Notes under the pieces: generated by a model
What the model was told of the DNA's origin: nothing
Seen by the model: the letters and a program-made list of their open reading frames with translations, nothing else
Databases searched by the model: none
Translations under genes and position numbers: made by a program
From: Bombyx mori
Taxonomy: Eukaryota > Arthropoda > Insecta > Lepidoptera > Bombycidae
Assembly: GCF_030269925.1 (NCBI RefSeq)
Contig: NC_085119.1
Span: 13,551,001 to 13,615,000 of the forward strand
Length of the DNA stretch: 64,000 bases
Reading direction: 5' to 3'
Part shown: in pieces, positions 54,705 through 64,000 of the stretch
Numbering within the stretch: the stretch's first letter is position 1
How the letters are laid out: each line of letters begins with the position of its first letter

Positions 54705-54775
54705 CAATGTAAAGTTATAATCTAGCCCGGTGACGCTGATATGGTCTCTAGACCATCAGCTTAGGTAGGAAAAAA
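54705..54775 (+). mobile_element. Family A tail fragment
   Basis: Only the last 50 or so bases (CCATCAGCTTAGGTAGG plus A-run) remain. Confidence 0.65.
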
Positions 54776-55399
54776 AATATAATTATAGTATTGCGTTTAA
54801 ATATGTAAGTAAAAGTTCAGTTACGTAGAAAGAGCAGTGGAATTGACGAAGGAATGTTTGGATAGAAGGTATTCACAAAGCGACCGGTCCCTAATATAAA
54901 TGCCAATAAGCCTGTACCAATGCCAGTACCCTGATATAAGAGAAAAATAAAATTCATTTACTAAAATACAATACAGACCCTTGGCTTTTTATTTGGTTTA
55001 TATTTTTGGAAAATTCGCAACTGAATCCTCGATAGTGGCACGCACCATTTCAATTTGGTCGTATAACGTGGCGTGTAATGCAATTGAGAGCACAATTTCT
55101 CAAATGTGATTTTTTGTGAGGCATCATTAACGATTTATCAACATTTTCTAGAAAGTTCCGAATACATCCATAATTATAATGAATCATAGAATAATATTTG
55201 GACTGATTTAGACTAGTTACATAAAATACATTATATACATACATAGATTTTACATATACAAATGTTTCATACGTGTTATATACATATTACAAATACTAAA
55301 TTTTACATATGTTACATACATAAATTAGGACTGGTTACTTCTTATTTCTAATGCGAATGTGGTCCAATCTGAATTACGGTTTATCCTCCAGCCTTTTAT
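54776..55399. other. Unassigned sequence
   Basis: ACATA-rich low-complexity patch at 55210-55320. No gene. Confidence 0.4.
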
Positions 55400-55605
55400 T
55401 ATTACCCAACAGATATTCAGTGTTTACCGGATTCCATAGACACTATTACCACGTGAACGTCACCCCCCATCTTAAAATCGAGTTCTAAATCTCAACTGTA
55501 GAGTTAAAATGGCCGTCCAACTTTGATAACGGATTGTATTATTGCTTCGCGGTAGAGATAGGCATATTAGTGGTGCACTAGTCTACTAGTGCTGGCTCAA
55601 AAGAT
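55400..55605 (-). mobile_element. Old Bm1 body
   Basis: CCATAGACACTATTACCACG, ATTGCTTCGCGGTAGAGATA and similar blocks (plus strand reading) stand in Bm1 order with heavy divergence. Confidence 0.65.
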
Positions 55606-55624
55606 ACTGTAGGATTACGAAAGG

Positions 55625-55795
55625 AAGATCTTCCACAGAGCGGGTGATATTTGCTCGGTAGACCGACGGTCCGAATGTTATTGTTCGGAACTTGTATGCA
55701 AGCTTATCTTGAAAATGTCGTAAGCGAGATTCAGGCATCTGTCAAATATCTTGCGTTGTATGATGGCTACCCGCCACAATACTATACCACCAGCT
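55625..55795 (-). repeat. Unclassified repeat R, second copy
   Basis: Inverted relative to 15310-15482. It keeps CGGTAGACCGACGGTCC and GAAAATGTCGTAAGCGAG (plus strand). The block CCGACGGTCCG is near-palindromic. Confidence 0.75.
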
Positions 55796-55799
55796 ATTA

Positions 55800-56124
55800 G
55801 GCATAATAAGTTTGGTTTTTATTTACACTACTATCTCTACTTAAGAGAATCCTATCGTGAGCATGTATTAAGAATTTTATTTTAAAAACTTATACCCGCC
55901 TGCCAGATTTGAATTTCCAATAGACTTGACTTTTACTACCGAAGCACAGTTGAGAGTGTGAAAAACGAAAACAGCAGTAGAACAATTTGAACTGCGCATT
56001 GCGTCCTTAATGGTCTATTCGAATGTTCACCACAAAGTAAGATACAGAGAAGGTACACAATATTTTGATAATTCAACTACTTTAAGCTTACAGTGAAGAT
56101 CTTAGTTTGGCACAGGGTTGTCGC
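55800..56124. other. Unassigned sequence
   Basis: It contains a possible degraded Bm1 middle or head (about 55815-55925) but the matches are too weak to call. Confidence 0.35.
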
Positions 56125-56335
56125 CTGCTTAGAATTATACCCACTGAGTATCTAGCCAGATCTTCTAAGTGGGCTGCGATTTCGATCTGGTGATAGATTT
56201 AGCAGTACTATTGTTAAGGTAGATGTTAGGAAATTCTTCTTCAGGCTGAGCCCTGTGAGGTCACCGACTAATCATGGTGAAGCCAGAATAGCCCTTCTCG
56301 TCGATTAACATGTAGCCGAAAAAAAGCAGAAATAT
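56125..56335 (+). mobile_element. Family A retroposon tail, old copy
   Basis: CCACTGAGTATCTAGCCAG to GTAGCCGAAAAAAAG, with many substitutions. Confidence 0.72.
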
Positions 56336-57474
56336 ATGGACTTAAAGAAGGACGCTTAAACTATGGATACGTTTTCGGACTTTAGTATCAATTTTCCATG
56401 TTTCCGTTAACCATGAACCTAAATAATATATTAGTAGACACTCACTTGGTTGACGGCCGTTTCCAAAACTATAAGCCAAAGGAAACTACAAATTTACGAA
56501 CATATATGCGGAGCTTACTTAGTTCAATAAGGCCATGAATACGAAAATAAATATTCGATTATCCGTTAATTTTTTAAAGGATACAAACGCTTCTGATTAA
56601 TAAAATTAGCGTGCCTTTAAGCAAACTAAATACTTATCTGCTCGGGCCGTTTCAAACGCAGAATATTCTACGCTATTATTAAAGTCTAAAAATACGACGA
56701 CAAATTAAAATTGAAACACAGTACACAATTCAAGTTTCCTGAAAAGAAATATTACTTTCAAAATACCATTTGTTTATGAGTACAAAATGATTGGAAACAA
56801 TGTAAGTTTAGCCCAAACCCAACCAACAGTGAACTCCATCTCTTTTTTTATCCAGTTGACACTAGTCAGAACATTACAGCGAAGTTACAAAATTATTGCG
56901 CTATCATAGGTCCTTGATGCATGCGCCAATTTTCAAGGTTATCCAACGACTTGGAGTCGGTGGAAAATTACGTATGAATATTCCTTTTTATCCAAACCAA
57001 AATACGTACATACCATAATGAAAGCGTGTTAAAAATGAAAATATCTGATCTTCTGTACTAATTCGCACTATGCCGTGTACAGTCGCGTTCAATCCAGTCG
57101 TCTCATTCATCAGTACCGACTGTACTGAAATGTTTCAAGTGCAGTTTACCGAGAGCAGTGCTCTGTAATGCGTGCGTCTACTTCCTATTGTTTACCAACG
57201 GAACTTGAAGAAAAATACGGTTAAAAATAGCAAACAGATATCTTCCTTTAACTTCTCGAAACTATGGCTACGAAATAAATAGCACTAGTTTTCGCTGTAA
57301 CGAAAAAAACGAATAAAAATCGATACAAGGTTTTGAGCTAAATGCATATACTGTAATAATAGAAAATGTGTTAAAATCGCATTGTTATTATGCTACAGCG
57401 TCAACAGCGAAAAAATTATGTCCTGCCTTATTTATTTTTATTAATTCGTATTTATTACCTATAGTAGCCCGTTA
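56336..57474. other. Unassigned sequence
   Basis: No gene, SINE or LINE tail recognised over about 1.1 kb. Confidence 0.45.
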
Positions 57475-57877
57475 TCCAAAAATTTCAAAGATATTTGACG
57501 TTGCTTTATTTTTTAAAATAAAAGAACACTTGTTGCGGCATAACTATAATATTTAGAAATATGCTGTCGCGACACTTTTTGTAAATAATAATGTGTTCTA
57601 CAAAGTCATATTACATTATTTTATTCTATCATCAATAGTTTTCGCAGGGCACGCGATGTAAAGATTATTTTAGGTATTTTTTTTACACCTTGGTTTACAT
57701 TATTGGAGTTTTGGTAAGGATGCCTAATTTTTTTTCAAAGAGTTTATAGCCTATGTCACTGGGGAACTGTGTAGCTTCCAAACAGTGAAAGAATTTTTCA
57801 AATCGGTTCAGCAGTTTCGGAGCCTATTCAAAACAAACAAACAAACAAATCTTTCCTCTTTATAATATTAGTATAGA
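57475..57877 (-). mobile_element. Non-autonomous Helitron, degraded 3' end
   Basis: The minus strand starts TCTATACTAATATTATAAAG after an A and follows the 17109 copy to the TTTGACGATATT-like region. The GGAGCGGGCCGC terminus is eroded to GATAACGGGCTAC. Confidence 0.83.
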
Positions 57878-58302
57878 AGTATAGATTTGCAGTATGGGCT
57901 TTCAAAAAGATCTGAAATATATTGCTATTCAAGCCTTAGTACAAAATAGTTGGCAGCCTATTCCTATTGAAATCTTAGACGACGAGTGAAGATAGTACTG
58001 TATTTGTACAAAAAAACCAAACGAAGAATTTTATACATACACAGACGATTGGAATACCGACGTCAACATTCCACGTTCAATTCTCCCACAATTCATAAGT
58101 GGACTTAAATCTTTCGAGCGGCGGTGGCTCTTGTGTGAATATAATATTCCACTTCTCTTTTCTTTGAAATTTCTCGGATTGTCATCTGATATAAACGTTT
58201 CTGGTTCGTGGTAAAATTTATTTCATAAAAAATATGTACAAAAACTGAGTACATTAAACGTGGTAAGAACCAACGCAATTTTTGAATTCCTTAAACGACA
58301 CA
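57878..58302. other. Unassigned sequence
   Basis: No feature recognised. Confidence 0.4.
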
Positions 58303-58438
58303 TATTTTTTTTATTGCTTAGATGGGTGGACGAGCTCACAGCCCACCTGGTGTTAAGTGGTTTCTGGAGCCCATAGACACCTACAACGTAAATGCGCCAC
58401 CCACCTTGAGATATAAGTTCTAAGGTCTCAGTATAGTT
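58303..58438 (-). mobile_element. Bm1 3' half, 5' end abutting an R1-clade LINE
   Basis: Poly-A end at the left (TTTTTTTTATTGCTTAGATG), close to consensus, stopping abruptly at CTCAGTATAGTT. The remaining 5' half does not reappear beyond the LINE. Confidence 0.9.
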
Positions 58439-59205
58439 GGAGAGAGCCACATCCGGGTTGTCACCAGTGCGGGCATCCGGATGATGACGCTCAGCACGCA
58501 CTCGAAGCGTGCCCGCGTTGGGAGCACCCGCGGCGAGATCTCATTGCGGTGCTGGGGAGGGACCTCTCCTTGCGGGCTGTCATTGCCCGCATGCTAGAGG
58601 ACGAGAGTTCGTGGGAGGCCATGGCCAGATTTTGCGACCTGGTCATGGCGTTCCGCGAGGCTGAGGAGCGCGAAAGGGAGTGGAATCCCTCTTCGGCTCC
58701 TCAGCGAAGAAGGCGGGGTGGGCGACGCGGGCACGATGCTCCCGTTAATCTCCCGTAGGGACTGTTGGGTACTGGGTGCGGGGGCGCCCGGTGCTCTGCT
58801 GTCGGTTCCGTGGTGAGGCGGCGCAAGGTGGCTCCTATGCGCCACTCACGGTGTCTCCCGAGACGACGTCCTGCGGGATCTTCCCGGGGATTGGATCCCG
58901 TCCTATTGTCAGGACGGGTACCGGCGACGGCGAGCCTGCGGCGCGCATTGTGCGGTACCGTAGATTTCGTGGAGTCGGAGTGGTGGAGCTCGATGGGGTT
59001 TAGTCGGTAGTCGGTTTTGCGGGGCGGGTCCTGCGTGGTAGACGCCGCGCAGCGCCTCGCGCGCCTTTCTCAAGGCGTAGTCTCCCGGTAGGAATTGGAA
59101 GAAGAGGAGGACTTTGGTCTTCCTCTTCTCCCTCTTCTTCTCTGGAGGCGCCGGAGCCCGACATAACCCGGTCTATTACCCCTCTCGACCGGGTATCCAA
59201 CGTAC
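58439..59205 (+). mobile_element. R1-clade LINE, 5'-truncated 3' end
   Basis: About 770 bases that are strikingly G+C-rich against an AT-rich background. It carries the last 105 or so codons of the ORF (58441-58758) and roughly 450 bases of 3' untranslated sequence ending near CGACCGGGTATCC, without a clear poly-A tail. I infer R1/TRAS-type from the C-terminal zinc motif and the Arg-rich end. The endonuclease and reverse transcriptase are absent. Confidence 0.8.
58441..58758 (+). pseudogene. C-terminus of R1-clade LINE polyprotein with CCHC motif
   Basis: In one open frame the peptide includes CHQCGHPDDDAQHALESC, i.e. C-x2-C-x8-H-x4-C, the zinc knuckle placed behind the reverse transcriptase in R1-clade LINEs and thought to contact RNA or target DNA. 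It is followed by a W-E-H motif, DLSLRAVIARMLEDESSWEA, an acidic/basic helix (FREAEEREREWN) and an Arg-rich end (QRRRRGGRRG) before the stop at 58756-58758. There is no frameshift over these codons. There is no true start here, as the frame enters from the truncated left end. Confidence 0.82.
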
Positions 59206-59229
59206 ATTACCAAACAATAGACACGATTA

Positions 59230-61492
59230 ATTATTTCAGGATGAAATGATAGAGAAGTGTAATCAATTAACAACACAATTTAAAATACTCGAAATAGATA
59301 GTATAGAATTACGACACGGAGTACGGACAGACATTGACGGGGTATGGTTTACTAAGCAGATTACCCGGTATAGTATACCAAACAAAAGACTATCTCTAGA
59401 GCAGTCGAACAAATAAGTGACTATGATACACTATGTTTCGATTACTATGGACATAACTTAAAAGACAAATTAAAGCCTTTAATAGTTCTAGATGATAGCT
59501 TATTGTACTATTTTTTGAAACCGATATTTTACCGATTGTTAGGAATATAAAGGGCCCGTATAGATAATTACGGCCATCCTGTATTTTTTCGGACAAAATG
59601 CGGTGTATAGGAATGGGTCCCAGTTCGAATACCGATTATATTATAGAATGAGGAACTCGACCGGATATTTCAAGGTGTGTTTCTTCGGATGATAATAATC
59701 ATTAAACATTATCTCGAATAATCATTAAACGGCAGCTGAGCGTTGAGCCCATACTCGTCTAGTACAATAAAATAAGTTAGATGATAATGAAATTGTACCG
59801 TATCTTTTGATTGAACGCTAAAAAAGAAAAAGATAGAGAGAGTTGTGAAACTATTTATGGTATAAAATTATTTAATTTTTCTTTTTAATAGCCACTAACA
59901 AATCTAGACTGAGTTTTGTATTTTTACATTCCAGACCTTAAGCGAACTAGTTAAATAAAAAGTATTCAATGGTTTTTACCTGTATTTTGAACCTAAACAA
60001 GTAGACATGAAGCAGCCCCTATTAAAATTTAATTGAGACTGCAACCATTCTGGTAACAGTTCGATACTAAGGTCGTGAAATTTCCTGTCAATATATACCG
60101 AGCAATAAAGGTTAAGGCGATCATGACACTTATTTAGTAGAAACACTCGCTAAATCATTAACGTTCGCTCACAATACCTGACAATCCAATTAGAACATAA
60201 GAAAATATTACACAACAATATCGACGCTTGAAAGGCAAACGTGACTAAGCGACAATGCGTGAACTTTACAGTAGACTAATTTATAGTTGAAATACCTGAA
60301 AAAAATTATATTTTAACGAATCTAGCTGTAGGATTGAAATGATTTTAATAGACCTGGAAATATATCTTTTTTGCGCATCGAATATGGTTATTGCCTATCA
60401 TTTATGTATAAAGCAGTTAAGCCTTTCAAGCGTCGATATTATTTCTACGAAATCAGGAAATGGAGAGAGTGGAGTAGTTTAGAGTCTTAGTTTTATTATT
60501 TAAGTTTAACAGCAAGGAACTCTGAAGTCTTGTTTTGCAGTACCGAGCGCCCGGTGTTCAATTACATGTCCTAATGAGATTTTATTTTGCACGGAAATTA
60601 ATGAGAGCGTAAATGTTCACGGAGCCCATTTGAATAGAGGAGTACTGTGTATAATTTTATCGTAACAACGTTAATCGGATTTATGGGATACCTTGTTGCG
60701 GATTTACCTCATTATAAACGTGTATTTTTTGGCATGATACCACCACTTATATTTGGTCTCGTATTTTGTTTGTTTTTTATTAATTTTAAACGATAGCGTA
60801 GGGTCTGAAGATGAGTAGCATCCGAGGCATTACAACTCACGTCCTGCTTTGAGAATCAATAAAGTTACCGATAGCTAAGTATTAATTACCGTTTATTCTG
60901 TAGTCAAAATATTGATAGAATAGTGTTTTTTAAATATTTGTCCTTCATTAGGTAATGAGCCAGTGTCGAATTTGCAAGAAATCATTATAAATTTCTCGTT
61001 CTATTTTATAGAAAAAACAGAAGCATAATAACAACTACAATTTTTTTATTCTTATTTAGAAGGAAAAAAAAACTTAGATGCTATCGAAATTAAACTTCAT
61101 TGATCATTTATCATCTTGATCCCCGCAAGCTAATTTTTGGAATAAAATAAATAAACCACTTTACACATTAACAAGATCAAAGTAACTTTTACCCTGACCC
61201 GAACACCCCACCATGTAAATTAGGCTTAAGTGCTGCCTGCCCTTCCATTGTGATTAATTCCGCCCTGAGTTCGCCATATGGCTTAGAACTTAATAATGAA
61301 AAACCGCGGTAAGCTGAGGGTAAGCAGAAATAAATTACCTTCAATTTGTATTAAGAAAATCAGAATCAACGCCACATACTATATCTACTTGGTCTTAATA
61401 ACATTTCTGATACTGAACTTTTGCAACATAGAGAGTGTCTACTGGCGTTGGCCTAATAATCAAATACGAGTATTATCGCTCAAAATATTATA
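59230..61492. other. Unassigned sequence
   Basis: About 2.3 kb with no recognised repeat and no ORF with a domain. Together with 28.2-30.3 kb and 42.8-44.2 kb it is among the least repeat-scarred stretches. Confidence 0.5.
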
Positions 61493-61911
61493 TCTATATA
61501 TTAATACGTGAAGCAAAAACTTTGTATCCCTTTTTACGAAAATTGCGCAGACGGAGGAGTATGAAATTTTCCACACTTATAGAGAATATAGAGAAAAAGT
61601 GCACAATGCAATTTTTTTTTTAAATAATGCATAAAAGATACATTAAATCAATAAATAAAACATTACACACACTACATACCATGTATTTGACGCACACACG
61701 CATGCATACTATTTATTGTCAAGCTTTTGTTCTTGACATCTGTGGTCAAATTGAGAATAGATTAAATATTGTTTGTCTTTATTAATATTTTTTTATAGTG
61801 TAGCCTTGGCGAAATTTGTGATTATAGAAGTATAAAATACAATAATAATAATGTACAAACTTACAATTCCAATTAATTATAGTCGAATTTCGACTACTGC
61901 GGGACCTCTAG
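61493..61911 (+). mobile_element. Non-autonomous Helitron, complete 419-bp copy
   Basis: A|TCTATATATTAATACGTGAA start, palindrome TAGTCGAATTTCGACTA, end CTGCGGGACCTCTAG before T. Aligns end to end with the inverted copy at 9484-9919. Confidence 0.93.
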
Positions 61912-61991
61912 TAATATTAAATAATCACATACAGTACATAATCAATGACAACTTCAAATTTAATCTATTTCATGTATTAGATTATAATATA

Positions 61992-62206
61992 CTAGCGACC
62001 CGCCCTCGCTTCGCTTCGGAAACATTAAACACACATGAAACCAAAAAAATAAAAAAATAAAAAATTTCAAAAAAGTAGCCTATGTTCATCAGGGACAATG
62101 TCGGCTTCTAATGGAAAAAGAATTTTTCAAATCGGTCCAGTAGTTTCGGAGCCTATTCGAAACAAACAAACAAACAAATTATTCCTCTTTATAATATTAG
62201 TATAGA
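61992..62206 (-). mobile_element. Short non-autonomous Helitron, complete 215-bp copy
   Basis: The minus strand starts TCTATACTAATATTATAAAG after A (62206 downward). It has GAATAGGCTCCGAAACTACT and GACATTGTCCCTGATGAACA and ends GGGCGGGTCGCTAG before T (61992). Confidence 0.94.
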
Positions 62207-62872
62207 TATAGAATTTTGTTGTTTTGTACTCTTTTGTTACTTTATGAAACATTTTGACAAAAAATATTATAACAATTATTAAAAACAATCCAACAAAATT
62301 GGCAGAAAGTCGGTGGGAATAATAAGTAAAAAAGTCTAATTAACAATTTTGTCTTTGCTTATTAAAATAAAGGATGATGAAAATATTACTGACCATTGGA
62401 AAAGCCTAAGGTTATTTGTCATTTTGAAAAATAGCTGTAGCTTTTCTTTTTCACTTTTTGCTGTGCCTTAACTCTGTTGCAGCCTTTAGACCGTAATTTT
62501 TCCTTTGACTGTATTTTCGTTTTCTATTTTTTCGTTTCTATGAAGACAAGAGCGAAGGCGACTTTACGATCGTCTTGCCAACATCTCTTAACCTTTCTAT
62601 TCGACATTTGTAGTGATAACTCAGTACAAATTAAAGTACACCAGCTTTCCTACTGGCAAATGTAGACCATATGCCAGAAAGAATTGCAGTCGTTGTGCTC
62701 ATCAAAGAGAACTAATCTTTACTGTAGGCAAATACTAATTAGTACTTGGTAATTCGTCTTTAAGTTCTATTGTCACGGTGCAAGAACCAAATCGTAAACT
62801 TGCGTAATGCTGGTAGTAGGACATTTTGAGAGGTTTCACTAATGGTCACCATCTTGCCTCCTTCGACCATAT
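62207..62872. other. Mostly unassigned sequence
   Basis: Contains a tiny Bm1-like piece (GTAATGCTGGTAGTAGGAC near 62804-62822). No gene recognised. Confidence 0.4.
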
Positions 62873-63215
62873 GTTTTTTTTGCCCCTGTAGGCAGACGAG
62901 CATACGGCCCACCTGATGGTAAGTGGTCACCGTTTCTCATGGACGTCAGCAATGCCAGGGGCAGAGCCAAGCCGCTGCCTACCATTAGGTACTCTCCGCA
63001 AGCCTCGTTTGAAGAAGGACATGTCATAGCGCTCGGAAAACACCGTGGAGGGGAGTTCATTCCAAAGCCGTAGTTGGTACGTGGCAAAAAAGATCTTTGG
63101 AAACGCACTGTCGATGAACGCAGCGGTTCCAGATAATATGGATGAACTCTACTCCGATGGCGGGAGGAGCGATATGGAGGTGCCATATAGAGTCGAACAG
63201 TTGCTGTACAATAAA
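62873..63215 (-). mobile_element. LINE (family J), 5'-truncated copy with broken ORF end
   Basis: On the minus strand a readable block HRSRVHPYYLEPLRSSTV and RFQRSFLPRT is followed by a frameshift inside the L-W-N-E-L-P motif, then the 3' untranslated part with GGCTTGGCTCTGCCCCTGG and an A tail at 62873. Comparison with 38780-39155 shows the same truncation class. Confidence 0.88.
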
Positions 63216-64000
63216 TTGAGTTCAGATTTTCATCGCATTTCTAAATGTGGTTAATTCCCGTTGTGGTAATTATGACATTGGCTCCAGTACCCACATAGGC
63301 ACCCAAGAGATTACGAAGAAAATTAAATAATCCAAAGTTTATTAATCAAACTTGTGAAACTTAATGTTTTACCACAAAAATATATATTACGTTTGATAAT
63401 AAAAAGTGACTCTGATTGCGATGGAAACTCACAAAACCGAGTAATACGTTCCAAGTACAAAATTAAAAATTACATTGAATTTCCTTTAAACCTTCAAATC
63501 TGACGTGAAATATGTGAAAAGTTACGTTGAACTGATGAAATTCCGCGCAGCTTCTGAGTCTAGATGAAATTTGTTCTCCGAACCAATATTGAGCAGATGG
63601 CTTGAAGTGAAATTGCAACGTTGTCCTATAACATAGAGCACTTTTATGTCTTAAAATAAAATAAATTTTACTACATACCACTTAAAGTTTATTAAATCCA
63701 TCATACTGTATAATACAAAAGACTTTCTTTAACAAAAATGAGTGAAAAATATTTCATTTTGAAAAACATCACCAAATTATTCTCCATAGTATTTAACATT
63801 AAGTGATGAATTCTCCGAAATAGGGTGGCGACAAAAGAAACTCCAGCACGAAACACGATTCTTTTTAACATCTACAAAGTGAGTTTTTGATCAGTCGACA
63901 TCAGAGATTTCATTTAAAAAAAACCTTTTTTTTTTTAAGAAATTTTACCAACGTATTATGTTAATTTGCGTTTTCCTCGAAGTAAGTTTATTGCTGCATC
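63216..64000. other. Unassigned sequence to the window end
   Basis: No gene or repeat recognised. The minus-strand frame 63463-63681 has no domain. Confidence 0.4.

Noticed and set aside
58594..59276. Several overlapping frames on both strands in the GC-rich block
   Set aside because: High G+C reduces stop codons. Only the frame ending at 58758 has the CCHC motif, and the others are shadows or 3' untranslated sequence.
1..64000. Candidate undescribed multi-gene system (defence, biosynthetic or toxin cluster)
   Set aside because: No set of adjacent genes with domains exists here. All readable proteins are transposase or LINE remnants.

Overview
The window looks like gene-poor DNA from a silkmoth, Bombyx mori or a close relative such as B. 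mandarina. The base composition is AT-rich and I found no convincing complete host gene on either strand. The identification rests on about thirty copies or pieces of a tRNA-headed SINE that I recognise as Bm1, together with Lepidoptera-type non-autonomous Helitrons, a DD37D mariner and several LINE 3' ends. Most long open frames are read-through of these repeats. The segment is best read as an intergenic region or a large intron, layered with mostly old transposable elements.

Layout. 1-8.7 kb: a crippled mariner (2183-3334), a short inverted-repeat element with a 4-bp target duplication (4842-5117), a full-length Bm1 (5240-5680) and two copies of an unclassified repeat. 8.7-22 kb: five or more Helitron copies, a second SINE family (11040-11308), a second mariner inside a Helitron (12086-13682), and LINE tails. 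22-32 kb: dense Bm1 pieces, a (TA)n tract, LINE tails interrupted by Bm1, and a 2-kb low-repeat island at 28.2-30.3 kb that holds the only ORF I would test as a possible host exon (29338-29612, minus).

32-35 kb is the most informative part. It holds a 434-bp TTAA-flanked element and a clean three-layer nest, with a mariner inside a Helitron inside a Bm1. That mariner keeps a 346-codon transposase frame broken by a single stop codon. 35-48 kb: RTE-like LINE ends, the second SINE2 copy, a Jockey/CR1-like LINE end with a readable C-terminus, a 214-bp tandem duplication, and an inverted cluster of LINE tails at 45.3-47.2 kb. 48-64 kb: the second copy of the 4-bp-TSD element (48524-48799), more Helitrons, and a GC-rich R1-clade LINE 3' end with a CCHC motif (58439-59205) abutting a truncated Bm1.

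The elements do not form a pathway. What they record is relative age (Bm1 before Helitron before mariner at 33 kb) and parasitism: SINEs depending on LINE enzymes, and short Helitrons and MITEs depending on enzymes encoded elsewhere. I saw no CRISPR array, rRNA, functional tRNA or operon. I found no convincing new biological system. The best leads are the precisely bounded short DNA elements, the shared 5' boundary of many Bm1 copies, and the possible exon at 29.4 kb. All boundaries were read by eye, so allow a few bases of error, more for diverged fragments.
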